IMG/VR virus record: IMGVR_UViG_3300046167_000091
Span: 1-26,038 of that record
Strand: one strand, 5' to 3'
Length of the DNA: 26,038 bases
From: a virus
A program made the translations under genes and the position numbers. Under the pieces are notes generated by a model. That model saw nothing but the letters and a program-made list of their open reading frames with translations, was not told the DNA's origin and searched no databases. Positions 16,094 to 23,985 of this stretch are shown in pieces (the stretch's first letter is position 1; every line of letters starts with the position of its first letter).

Positions 16094-17611
16094 ATGGCCC
16101 AGCCCTTACAAAGTATAAACCTAGTTGCTCCTGCGTTCAAAGGGATCAACACTGAGGATTCCCCGTTAGCTCAGGACCCCTCGTTTGCTGATGTTGCAGA
16201 TAACGCTGTGATCGACAAGCGAGGACGTATTGCAGCACGTAAAGGTCTTGATACGCTTACTAACTATAAGTCAGAGTTAGGTACTGATTACGTACACTCA
16301 ATACACGAGTTCTTCGATGAATCAGGTAATACTGTCGTGTTCAGCATGGGTAACGATAAGATACTCTCAGGAGTCCATGCCTTTGTCGATGAAACGCCAG
16401 CAGGTTACGTCATTGCAGAGAACGACTGGCGCACCGTAAACTTCAATAATGCTGCTTACTTCTTCCAGAGAGGACAAGAGCCACTCATCTATACCGCCAC
16501 AGGTGGCCTTCAGACCTTTGGTGACTACGAAGGACACACGACTCCTACGACTTTGTATTGTAATGAAGCTGCTGCGGCATACGGTAGACTCTGGGTAGTC
16601 GATAGTAACGAAGGTGCACAGATTATCTATTGGTCTGACTTACTCAACGGTACTGATTTCTCTAGTGGCTCCTCAGGCTCTATAAATATTTCTGAGGCGT
16701 GGCCTGATGGTGCCGATAGTGTCGTAGGCATCGCAGCACACAACAGCCTCCTAATTATCTTTGGTAGACGCAGCATCATTGTGTACGAAGGTGCAGAATC
16801 CCCAGCTACTATGGCTATTGTTGACACAGTTCCCGGCGTAGGTTGCATTGATAGAAACTCTATACAGCACATCGGTACTGACATACTCTTCCTAGATGAC
16901 ACAGGGCTTAGGAGCTTTGGTAGAACCATCCAAGAGAAGTCTATGCCTATTAGCGACCTCAGTGGTAACATCAAGACTGAGTTCATTGAGACTCTTGTTA
17001 ACCGACAGGGGCCAGTAGCAACTATTTATTCACCAGAGAATACATTTTACCTCGTGTCGTTCCCCTCTAATAACCTTACGTACTGCTTTGATCTTAAGGG
17101 TAGGACAGAGAACGGGTCGTACAGGGTTACTCGTTGGCCCTCTAGTTATTTCTTCTCCTTTGAGACTCTTGCTAACGGAGAGCTTCTTGTGGGTAACACT
17201 AACGGTCTAAGCATCTACTCAGGATACTCAGACAACGGTAATCCTTATCGCTTTAGGTACTACAGTCCGGGGCTAACCTTTGGTGACCCTTCAAAGCTAA
17301 AGATCCTTAAGAAGCTTAGGCCCACCATTGTAGGCGCTAACTCAGCTACAGTGTTTCTTTACTGGGCCTATGACTTTAGTACTGCGTATAGATCCCAAGC
17401 ATACACTGTAGGTAATCAAGACCCGGCCTTCTATAACATTTCTGAGTTCAACATAGGCGAGTTCACTGGCGGTACTTTGGTTTCCCGAAGGGCTGTTAAC
17501 ACCACAGGAGACGGTAGTGTGATAACAATTGGACTTGAAGCAGACATCAATGGGTTCGCTTTGTCACTACAAGAAATTAACGTACTAGCACTGATAGGTA
17601 AAACATTATGA
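16094..17611 (+). CDS. Tail tubular protein B (gp12-like nozzle)
   Basis: A 505-residue protein expected to form the tail nozzle below the adaptor. Its start (INLVAPAFKGINTEDSPLAQ, then DPSFADVADNAVIDKRGRIA) is characteristic of nozzle proteins in marine podoviruses: a glycine-rich loop, then NA-x-D-x-x-G-x-I-x-x-RKG. The rest is beta-rich, with repeated Trp/Gly/Asn blades (RLWVVDSNEGAQIIYWSDLL; AHNSLLIIFGRRSIIVYEG) consistent with a beta-propeller. AGGAG at 16082-16086 overlaps the stop of the upstream gene and lies seven bases from ATG. At 505 residues it is shorter than T7 gp12 (about 794), which suits a compact nozzle. The next gene starts within its last four bases. Confidence 0.88.
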   Translation: MAQPLQSINLVAPAFKGINTEDSPLAQDPSFADVADNAVIDKRGRIAARKGLDTLTNYKSELGTDYVHSIHEFFDESGNTVVFSMGNDKILSGVHAFVDETPAGYVIAENDWRTVNFNNAAYFFQRGQEPLIYTATGGLQTFGDYEGHTTPTTLYCNEAAAAYGRLWVVDSNEGAQIIYWSDLLNGTDFSSGSSGSINISEAWPDGADSVVGIAAHNSLLIIFGRRSIIVYEGAESPATMAIVDTVPGVGCIDRNSIQHIGTDILFLDDTGLRSFGRTIQEKSMPISDLSGNIKTEFIETLVNRQGPVATIYSPENTFYLVSFPSNNLTYCFDLKGRTENGSYRVTRWPSSYFFSFETLANGELLVGNTNGLSIYSGYSDNGNPYRFRYYSPGLTFGDPSKLKILKKLRPTIVGANSATVFLYWAYDFSTAYRSQAYTVGNQDPAFYNISEFNIGEFTGGTLVSRRAVNTTGDGSVITIGLEADINGFALSLQEINVLALIGKTL

Positions 17612-17841
17612 GCAATTATACACCAACAACAGACTTTGCCTCTAAGGATGCTTTGCCTTCAGGTGATCCAGCTAAGATTATCAAAGGTACTGACTTTACC
17701 GTAGAGTTTGATAACATTGCAACAGCAGTGGCGTCTAAGGCTAACACAGATAGCCCTACGTTCACAGGTGTTGTAACAATTGCTGACCTCAACTTTGTAG
17801 GTACGCTGGATTCAGGGACAATCGACGGAGGTACTTACTAA
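17608..17841 (+). CDS. Small fibre-type structural protein
   Basis: A 77-residue protein. The first half (TDFASKDALPSGDPAKIIKG, then TDFTVEFDNIATAVASKANT) is a pattern seen at the N-terminus of tail fibres, and the second half (SPTFTGVVTIADLNFVGTLD) resembles fibre-shaft sequence ending in SGTIDGGTY. It is therefore like a fibre reduced to its attachment region and one shaft repeat. It is linked to its neighbours by ATGA (17608-17611) and TAATG (17839-17843) overlaps, so it is probably translated in register with the nozzle. Whether it is a minor tail protein or the remnant of a longer fibre is not clear, but no decayed continuation is seen downstream. Confidence 0.78.
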   Translation: MSNYTPTTDFASKDALPSGDPAKIIKGTDFTVEFDNIATAVASKANTDSPTFTGVVTIADLNFVGTLDSGTIDGGTY

Positions 17842-18383
17842 TGGGTCTTGTATCTGATGTAATGGGAGCAATTGTAGGGTCTGATGTTGACCTAGGTGAC
17901 CTCTATAATAACATAGGCACCACAGGACAGCTTGCTCAGGGGGCTGCTGGAGAACTTGCTGCACAGTTGCCGGGGATGACTCAGTTTCAACCCTTCACTG
18001 TTACCAGTGGTACTTCTAATGTTAACATGACACCTCAGGGTGGTTTTAACATAGGTCTCTCTGAGGGCGCTCAGGCACAACAGAATGCCCTGAGACAACA
18101 AGCTAACTACTACATGACTCAGCCTGTTCAAGGAGCTAACCAAACTAACTTAGCAGCTAACCAAGCATTTAATTTAGCTAATGATCCTAACAGGCTTATC
18201 TATGACAGGAGCCAATGCTTACCAAGGATACACTGGCTTACAGAATCAAGCAGGAGACTTATCTTCTCAGTTCTTAGGGTCTGCCCCTGTTGGTGCTCTG
18301 TCTTCTCAGGGAGCAGGACTACAGGCGTTACAGTCAGGTATGGGACAAATGAACCAAGTACCTGCCGGGGCTTATCAGACTAG
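17841..18383 (+). CDS. N-terminal fragment of the broken internal virion gene
   Basis: The first reading frame, with GGAGG (17827-17831) nine bases before ATG. About 124 residues are protein-like (up to NLANDPNRLIYDRS); after base 18213 the frame turns into Cys/Arg/Trp-rich out-of-frame sequence before stopping at 18383. The genuine part includes Gln/Asn-rich GAQAQQNALRQQANYYMTQP. Confidence 0.7.
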   Translation: MGLVSDVMGAIVGSDVDLGDLYNNIGTTGQLAQGAAGELAAQLPGMTQFQPFTVTSGTSNVNMTPQGGFNIGLSEGAQAQQNALRQQANYYMTQPVQGANQTNLAANQAFNLANDPNRLIYDRSQCLPRIHWLTESSRRLIFSVLRVCPCWCSVFSGSRTTGVTVRYGTNEPSTCRGLSD

Positions 18384-18897
18384 AGATGCAGCCTCTACAG
18401 CTTTTGGTGCTGGTCAAGATTTCATGTCAGGCTTAGGTCAATCCACAGCAGGGCGAGAGGCCGACATCTACAATAGAATCAGAGCAACTCAGAGTCCTGA
18501 GGAAGAGCGTCAGCGCATGGCTCTAGAGGAGCGTCTGTTTAACCAAGGGCGCTCAGGTGTCTCTACTAACATGTACGGTGGTACTCCAGAGCAACTTGCG
18601 ATGGCTAAAGCTGAAGGAGAGTCACGTAACCAAGCGTACCTAGCAGCCATGGGTCAGGCGCAAGCAGAGCAGGCTCAACAAGCCACCCTAGGATCGCAGT
18701 TCATGGGATTAGGTAGTTCTCTATCTGGACAAGAGCAGGCATTAAGGAGCGCACAGCAGCAGAGGGCTATACAAGCTTCCGGTGCAGGTCAACAGATGCT
18801 TGCAGGGTGCTCAGGGTATGCAACAGGCGCAACTTGGGTTAGGCGCAGGAGCCGCAGGTCCTCATGGGTCAACTTGGGCAGCAACGACAGGGCCTAA
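18181..18897 (+). CDS. Middle fragment of the broken internal virion gene
   Basis: The second frame. The ATG at 18181 is probably not a real start because the preceding frame is still coding there. Convincing protein runs from about NAYQGYTGLQNQAGDLSSQF (18213 on) to QQMLAG (18807). It is Gln/Gly/Ala-rich with a charged helix (ATQSPEEERQRMALEERLFN). After 18807 the frame becomes Arg/Trp/Cys-rich (VRRRSRRSSWV) and stops, typical of leaving the true frame. Confidence 0.65.
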   Translation: MILTGLSMTGANAYQGYTGLQNQAGDLSSQFLGSAPVGALSSQGAGLQALQSGMGQMNQVPAGAYQTRDAASTAFGAGQDFMSGLGQSTAGREADIYNRIRATQSPEEERQRMALEERLFNQGRSGVSTNMYGGTPEQLAMAKAEGESRNQAYLAAMGQAQAEQAQQATLGSQFMGLGSSLSGQEQALRSAQQQRAIQASGAGQQMLAGCSGYATGATWVRRRSRRSSWVNLGSNDRA

Positions 18898-19259
18898 TGT
18901 CTCAGAACCTTCAGGATGTACTAGCGGCACAGCAGATGGGCGCTGGTCTCGCTGGATCTTCGTTTGGTTTACAGCAGGCACAGCAGCAGCTAGGCTTAGG
19001 TGCTTTGGGTGCTTCTTACTTACCAGAGCAACAGGCTCTAGGAATGCTATCCGCTGCTGCACCTTACGCATCAATAGCAGACGTAGGACGCCGACAGGGT
19101 GCTACTATGTACGGAGAGACTGCAATGTCAGGACTGGATGCTATGATGGCAGGACAGTTGGGACAAGCTAACCTCATCGGTGGAATCGTACCGGGAGTTG
19201 TACAAGGGCTAGGCAACATTGCAGCCACGGGTATCGAAGCTATCGCATCAAAGTTTTAA
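18864..19259 (+). CDS. C-terminal fragment of the broken internal virion gene
   Basis: This is back in the first frame. The convincing part begins at LMGQLGQQRQGLMSQNLQDV. Gln/Gly-rich helices (AQQMGAGLAGSSFGLQQAQQ, QLGLGALGASYLPEQQALGM) follow, then a Gly/Ala/Ile-rich end. The ATG at 18864 lacks a good ribosome site, so independent translation is doubtful. About 18 codons between this and the middle fragment (18808-18861) are coded in a third frame as GAQGMQQAQLGLGAGAAG. Confidence 0.65.
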   Translation: MGQLGQQRQGLMSQNLQDVLAAQQMGAGLAGSSFGLQQAQQQLGLGALGASYLPEQQALGMLSAAAPYASIADVGRRQGATMYGETAMSGLDAMMAGQLGQANLIGGIVPGVVQGLGNIAATGIEAIASKF

Positions 19260-19272
19260 TAGGAGATAACTA

Positions 19273-20565
19273 ATGCCAAGGTTTTCACAACAAGTAATAA
19301 ATGCTTTAGCTAATCCTAGTTACGGTATGCTCACTGGACAAGCTCTCGCCAACACGGGGGAGCGTATGTCTCAGATTCCCGGAAACATTAGAGCAGAAGA
19401 GGAACGTAAGAGGCTTCTACAAGAGCAAGCGTTGCTACGCAAAGCAGGGCAGGAAGGTGTAGCAGCCTTTGGGTCAGGGGACGTTGCGGGTATGAACACC
19501 GCTGGCGCAACAATGGCATCTTTAGGGGACGCTACAGGAGGTTTAGCTCTTGCTCAAGCTGCTAATGATGAAAGAGAAAGACTAAAAGTGGAAGCAGCCT
19601 TTAAAGCAAGGAAGGATGCAATGGTTACTAGGGCGACGACTCTGGGTCTTTCTACTGAGGTTGTCAACTCTATTAGAGCAGCAACGACTGACACAACCTT
19701 AGATGCGTTGGCGGGAGACCTAAGAAAACAAGAGCTAGATTCTCTTCCTCAATTAAGCGATTCTGCCAGAAAGAGTGTGCTGAAAGGCGCAGGATACACT
19801 GAGACGCAAGCAACAGAAATCGTAAATAAAAAACCTTCTAAACAGGAGTTTGAGGCTTACAGGGACCTTCAGAAAGGTGAAGTTGAGATGTACCTAGATT
19901 CATCAGGTAAGCCTGTAACCTATAGGACTACCGAATATGGTATGGTGGTGAAAGATAATCAGATGGTAGACCCAAGTACTCTAGGGTTGACAGAGGCTCC
20001 TAATCAACAGGTCATTAAAAACGTGACCGCAACAATGGGATCAGAGCTTGCTAAACGCGGTGCTGAAGCGTTTGAGGAACTTTACGTACAAGCAGGCAAG
20101 TCTCGTGAAGGGATCATAAGTATTGATAACGTGATGGGCGATATTGATACAATGTTTACAGGAACCACAGCTAACGTAGAGTTAGGGGTAAAGAAGTTCC
20201 TAAACGATATAGGTATTTCTGTAGATCCTAAAGGTGTTATGGCAACAGAAGTCTTCATGGCTGAGTCTGCTAAACGTATTGCTGAGTATATAACTAACTT
20301 AGGTGCTGGTACGGGACTCTCGGACAAAGACTTAGAGTTCACAAGAAAGGTTGTAGCAGGCGATGTCACTTTATCCGCTGATACTATTAAGAGAGTATTA
20401 GAAGAATACAAGGCAGCGGCTATTCGGAAGATAGAAGGTTACAACTCAATTAGGAGCACAGTACAAGGTAGGCTAGGTGAAGAAAACGAAGGAGCTTTAG
20501 ATTTCTATTCAGTTATTACAGTTCCTACCGCAGGCCTTAGTGCGGAAGCTCGACAGTACTTTTGA
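19273..20565 (+). CDS. Putative internal virion or DNA-ejection protein
   Basis: A 430-residue protein. The N-terminal region (NPSYGMLTGQALANTGERMS, then a charged helix EEERKRLLQEQALLRKAGQE) is a layout seen in internal core proteins of marine short-tailed phages. A mainly helical middle follows. Near the C-terminus GAGTGLSDKDLEFTRKVVAG, then LSADTIKRVLEEYKAAAIRK, is a segment I associate with phage ejection proteins. It has no signal peptide or clear membrane segment. AGGAG at 19261-19265 is seven bases before ATG. It follows the broken internal virion gene and precedes two more large proteins, matching a T7-style gp14-gp15-gp16 ejection block by position. The exact role is inferred. Confidence 0.78.
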   Translation: MPRFSQQVINALANPSYGMLTGQALANTGERMSQIPGNIRAEEERKRLLQEQALLRKAGQEGVAAFGSGDVAGMNTAGATMASLGDATGGLALAQAANDERERLKVEAAFKARKDAMVTRATTLGLSTEVVNSIRAATTDTTLDALAGDLRKQELDSLPQLSDSARKSVLKGAGYTETQATEIVNKKPSKQEFEAYRDLQKGEVEMYLDSSGKPVTYRTTEYGMVVKDNQMVDPSTLGLTEAPNQQVIKNVTATMGSELAKRGAEAFEELYVQAGKSREGIISIDNVMGDIDTMFTGTTANVELGVKKFLNDIGISVDPKGVMATEVFMAESAKRIAEYITNLGAGTGLSDKDLEFTRKVVAGDVTLSADTIKRVLEEYKAAAIRKIEGYNSIRSTVQGRLGEENEGALDFYSVITVPTAGLSAEARQYF

Positions 20566-20580
20566 TAACGGAGTAGAATA

Positions 20581-22194
20581 ATGCCTACAAGAGAAGAGCA
20601 CATCGCAGCAGGTAAGAAGGCAGTAGCCGCTAAGGATTATAAAGCAGCTAATGAAATAGCAGCAGCTATAGCTAAAATGGATGCAGCTAATGCTCCTCCA
20701 GATGCTCCTGTCGTTACTCAAGAAGAACCACAGACCTACATAGAATCTGTGGGTCGTAAGTACGCAGCTACAGACTTCCAAGGAACGTTAGATTCCTATG
20801 TGCCTGAGGTGGCCCAGAGACTACAGAGGCGTGTAGAGGGCGGTGGAGAGCCTACGCTTACTCAAACGGCTGCTACAGGCTTATCACAGGCTGCTAGGAC
20901 AGGCGGTGAGCTAACTGTGCAAGCCTTTGCTCCTCTGGTTCCTGAGGGTCTTAAGGAGGCCTTAGGCACCGCTTGGGACACCTTATCTCAATCTGGTTAT
21001 GCTCAGGCAGCTATCTTGGCAGCTTCCTCGGGATTTGAGCAGTACCAGAACTGGGCAAAGACTAATCCCAAAGAGGCAGAGGAGTTTGAGACTACTGTAG
21101 ACATAGCAACACTGTTCTCCCCTAGGCCTGACTTGATAAACCTAGATAAGAAGGTTAGGGCAGCTAGGGCCGCAGGGAATAGACAAAAGATTAACAAGGA
21201 GAAGGAAGCGCTCACTGGACTCCTCACGCCTGAGAACTTAGATGGTCAAGGTAAGACCGCAAGTACAGGATGGATAAACACAGAGAAATGGGTTCCTGAC
21301 GAGTTTGACGAGTCCGTAATTGACGTTGTTCAGACCATACCCGGAATAAAACCGTTTGGTACTGTACATAGTAACTTTAGGATTATTCAGAACCATGTTG
21401 AGAACTCAGCAAAGACCCTTACTAACTACATAAAGAGTCAGAACAAGAAGATAGATACTAAAGAGCTTAGTGATGAGTTTGATTTTGCTCTTGATGATTT
21501 CCAAGGGAGTGATGTGTACAAATTAGCATCTGATGCTGCTCAAAAGCAGTTTGAGAAGTTTGCAAACCTAGCTAGAGATTTGATTATAGAGGAAGGTACA
21601 GACCTTCAAGGGGTTCTAAGGGCGCGTAGAAGATTTGATAAAGCTATGTCGGCGGCTGGTAATACTCTAGATGCTGATGTTGCTACTTATCAAGCACAAG
21701 CAGGTAAGCTAGTTAGGGGAGTAATGAACGATTATCTAAAGAGGAACACGGACGGTGTAGAGGTGCATAACTTATTAGACACGCAGTTTAGATCCTTAAC
21801 GGCTTTGGATCGTCTGGTTAACAAACGTAACGCAGAAGGTAAGAATGCTATTTCTAGGCTCATACAGACCGTTACAGATAAGACAGGCGTGAATATACCA
21901 ACATCTGCTCTATCAGTACTTGCCATAGGAACCACAGCCTTTAGTCCCACAGCAGGAGCAGCTATAGGAGGCCTTGCTGCTGCCGGTTACTTAGGTCAGC
22001 AGATAGCTAGACACGGTAAGACTGCAACTCTTAAGGCCTACGCGGGTTTACTCTCAGCTACCGATAAGGCAATAAAAGTCGCTAAGAAGGCTAATGATCC
22101 TGCGGGTGTTAGTGTTCTAGAGATGGATAGAATGGTAATAGTTGACATGGTTAACGACATTCGTAACTACGAGGATACTAAAGAGAATGAGTGA
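20581..22194 (+). CDS. Putative internal virion protein, membrane-active C-terminal region
   Basis: A 537-residue protein. The start (REEHIAAGKKAVAAKDYKAA, then NEIAAAIAKMDAANAPPDAP) resembles helical-repeat openings often found in large phage internal proteins. A Lys/Arg-rich linker (KKVRAARAAGNRQKINKEKE, around 200-220), a mainly helical core, and a Gly/Ala hydrophobic stretch at residues 441-475 (LSVLAIGTTAFSPTAGAAIG and on) follow. The hydrophobic stretch could insert in a membrane during DNA ejection. GGAG at 20570-20573 is seven bases from ATG. Its end overlaps the next gene by eight bases. A virion role rests on composition and position; I see no enzyme motif. Confidence 0.75.
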   Translation: MPTREEHIAAGKKAVAAKDYKAANEIAAAIAKMDAANAPPDAPVVTQEEPQTYIESVGRKYAATDFQGTLDSYVPEVAQRLQRRVEGGGEPTLTQTAATGLSQAARTGGELTVQAFAPLVPEGLKEALGTAWDTLSQSGYAQAAILAASSGFEQYQNWAKTNPKEAEEFETTVDIATLFSPRPDLINLDKKVRAARAAGNRQKINKEKEALTGLLTPENLDGQGKTASTGWINTEKWVPDEFDESVIDVVQTIPGIKPFGTVHSNFRIIQNHVENSAKTLTNYIKSQNKKIDTKELSDEFDFALDDFQGSDVYKLASDAAQKQFEKFANLARDLIIEEGTDLQGVLRARRRFDKAMSAAGNTLDADVATYQAQAGKLVRGVMNDYLKRNTDGVEVHNLLDTQFRSLTALDRLVNKRNAEGKNAISRLIQTVTDKTGVNIPTSALSVLAIGTTAFSPTAGAAIGGLAAAGYLGQQIARHGKTATLKAYAGLLSATDKAIKVAKKANDPAGVSVLEMDRMVIVDMVNDIRNYEDTKENE

Positions 22195-23968
22195 CCTCTA
22201 TCAGAAACGTAAAGAATACCAAGCTGCGGTTAAACGTAAAGAAAGAGAGTACAGTGAAGCTGCTGTAGAAAACATTAAGAGTGCCGCAGGAGCCGTAATA
22301 CACGATGACGTTAAAGAGGCCGTAAACAACATAGGGGAGCAATGGGACACAGGGACTAATAAGGTTGCCCGAGGAGCCAGAGAGGTCTACCAAGGGGCCG
22401 TAGAGGGCTATAGGGGCAATGTTCCCGGAGCATTCAAGGAAGCAACCCTAGGGGCTTCTAACGTAGTCACAGGGGGCTTACAGGCCCTTATGTCGCCTGT
22501 CTCAGGACCTGTAGAAGCTGCCTTGCCTAACTTAGGTGTAACTGAAGCTGCTATGAAGTACGTGGATGGTACTAAAGCAGGTCAGTTGATGCGTGAGAAC
22601 CCTAGGGGAACTGAAGGTCTCTTTAATTTAGCAGAGATTGCTTCCTTAGGTAGGTTAACACCTAGGGTTTTGAACTCTCTGGCAGACAATGCCCCAACTA
22701 AGATGGAGGGTTTCTACTCTTCACCTAACCCACTAAATAAGGTTACATCGGCAGCTAAAGCTGTGGCACCTAACACAGGTAATATTATAGATCAGCTAGT
22801 CAACCCGTACTCCATGGCTACTCGGGATGTTATAGGTACTGGTCAAGGTAGAAGGAACGAGTACGTTAGTAGGCCTAACCAGAGTGAAACCGCAGCTAAC
22901 ATGCTTGCTACAGGTCACATGGATACTCAGATGAAGGGAGGGATACAGAGAGATAAAGAAACTGTAGCTGGGAGTAGCGCAGAGGCCCAGAGATACATAG
23001 CAGATGAGGTTGACATATCTGACACCGACGGTCTAAAGCGTGGGTTACAACTTGTTGAGGATGCCCCTGATAACGTCTTAGAAGGAGCAGTAGCACACGT
23101 TAGGGCAATACACGGTACAGACAACAGTCCCGGAAATACCTCAGTTGTCATAAGGAAGCCTAACTCAGGTGAGGGCCTAGACGGGGAGGCGTTGGGTACA
23201 GCGACTACTTCAGCCCCTACGTTTGCTGCACTGGCTAATGAAGCACTCATAGCTAGAGCCAAAGTAGCTCTGGGTGACGTAGATCCCCCTACGTTCTACA
23301 AGCGGTACCTGACTGCTGCTAAACATGCTAGTCCAGATAACCTGAGGATCGCAGTAGCCAAGGGTAAACTGCCTAAAAGTGTCATAAGCTCCAAGGGTAC
23401 TGTAGAGAAAGCAGGGTTGCTTAAGAACTACTGGGGAATAGTAGACAAGAAGAATAAGGGTAAGCCTCTAACAGAGAATCAACAACAGATTTATGATTTC
23501 TTTGAGGGAGCACCCGAGGTTAAACTTACGGATAGAGGGAACGGCATTTACTCTTTCCAAGACACTCTAAAGTCTTCAGCGAAGGACCTAGGGGGTATGA
23601 ACGCATGGGGAGCCATAGACGTATACATTGATAAAGTCTACCCAATGTTGTCAGACGGTCACGACATGATGGGTATGAATCCGCCGGGAGGCAATAGTCT
23701 AATCAATATCGTACCTATACGCCCCTTTGACGTAGGAACAAAGACTAAGATACCTAAGGGTGAGAAGACGTTTAAACCTGACATGAGTAAGATTGAAGAA
23801 CTCACGGGGATTAAACAGAACAAAGGTGAGAGTCCTACGGCATACCAAGCTAGGGTCCTTAAGGACTACAGAGGCGACCCAACTCTACTTAACTTCTTAA
23901 GGGCTGGGGAAAACATAGGGTACGCAGGGATGCTCACAGGACTAACAGGAGAAGAAAGGGAGCCATAA
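22187..23968 (+). CDS. Last late gene, putative internal virion protein
   Basis: The product is 593 residues from the ATG at 22187, which overlaps the preceding stop by eight bases. A TTG at 22142 would add 15 residues but has no ribosome site and runs deeper into the upstream gene, so I rejected it. The N-terminus is highly charged and helical (LYQKRKEYQAAVKRKEREYS). An Ala/Gly-rich amphipathic region (VYQGAVEGYRGNVPGAFKEA, then ASNVVTGGLQALMSP) extends to about residue 160. The last 300 residues look like a folded domain with conserved-looking phrases (NAWGAIDVYIDKVYPMLSDG, HDMMGMNPPGGNSLINIVPI). I do not recognise that domain; it could be an effector-like or structural module. The stop codon lies in the loop of the hairpin that closes the late region. 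Confidence 0.75.
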   Translation: MSDLYQKRKEYQAAVKRKEREYSEAAVENIKSAAGAVIHDDVKEAVNNIGEQWDTGTNKVARGAREVYQGAVEGYRGNVPGAFKEATLGASNVVTGGLQALMSPVSGPVEAALPNLGVTEAAMKYVDGTKAGQLMRENPRGTEGLFNLAEIASLGRLTPRVLNSLADNAPTKMEGFYSSPNPLNKVTSAAKAVAPNTGNIIDQLVNPYSMATRDVIGTGQGRRNEYVSRPNQSETAANMLATGHMDTQMKGGIQRDKETVAGSSAEAQRYIADEVDISDTDGLKRGLQLVEDAPDNVLEGAVAHVRAIHGTDNSPGNTSVVIRKPNSGEGLDGEALGTATTSAPTFAALANEALIARAKVALGDVDPPTFYKRYLTAAKHASPDNLRIAVAKGKLPKSVISSKGTVEKAGLLKNYWGIVDKKNKGKPLTENQQQIYDFFEGAPEVKLTDRGNGIYSFQDTLKSSAKDLGGMNAWGAIDVYIDKVYPMLSDGHDMMGMNPPGGNSLINIVPIRPFDVGTKTKIPKGEKTFKPDMSKIEELTGIKQNKGESPTAYQARVLKDYRGDPTLLNFLRAGENIGYAGMLTGLTGEEREP

Positions 23969-23977
23969 GGCCCCCTT
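23956..23977. terminator. Bidirectional terminator between convergent modules
   Basis: AAGGGAGCC (23956-23964) pairs with GGCCCCCTT (23969-23977) around an ATAA loop, with one A-C mismatch. On the minus strand the stem is followed by TTCTTCTCC, a good U-tract, so it best terminates the reductase transcript. On the plus strand only GGTTT follows. The stop codon TAA of the plus-strand gene is in the loop. Confidence 0.75.
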
Positions 23978-23985
23978 GGTTTACT

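Larger units (their letters stand above)
17841..19259 (+). pseudogene. Internal virion protein gene broken by three +1 frameshifts
   Basis: This stretch codes for one Gln/Ala/Gly-rich protein, but the reading frame moves forward by one base three times. Removing one C from 18212-18213, one G from 18805-18807 and one C from 18860-18861 restores a single 471-residue frame. The junctions then read DRSNAYQGYTGLQNQ, QMLAGAQGMQQAQLGLG and AGAAGLMGQLGQQRQ. The restored protein has the composition of internal core or ejection proteins: hydrophobic start, Gln-rich helices, and a Gly-rich C-terminus (GGIVPGVVQGLGNIAATG). It sits between the nozzle/fibre genes and other ejection-type genes, the expected place. 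Causes could be assembly or sequencing insertions, true inactivation, or (least likely) programmed shifts. The exact bases are best guesses; other positions within a few codons would also restore the frame. Fragment entries follow. Confidence 0.85.

Noticed and set aside
17275-17290. GLTFG in the nozzle protein as another copy of the shared motif
   Set aside because: It lacks the preceding Asp and following Gly-Gly context and sits in a beta-rich domain, so chance is likely.
18200-18870. Programmed ribosomal frameshifting in the internal virion gene
   Set aside because: Three shifts in the same direction in one gene, with no recognisable +1 slippery site, stop-codon pause or obvious stimulatory structure at any of them. 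Single extra bases are simpler.
18782-19171. 129-residue ORF in the third frame
   Set aside because: Only its first 26 or so codons look like protein, and these belong to the frameshifted gene. The rest is Cys/Arg/Trp-rich shadow sequence.
22142-22175. TTGACA at 22142 (and another near 7704) as promoters
   Set aside because: No -10-like hexamer at 16-18 bases downstream in either case.
22142-22186. TTG start adding 15 residues to the last late protein
   Set aside because: No Shine-Dalgarno is present, the added sequence (TWLTTFVTTRILKR) is unlike the protein, and the overlap would be deeper. ATG at 22187 gives a typical 8-base overlap.
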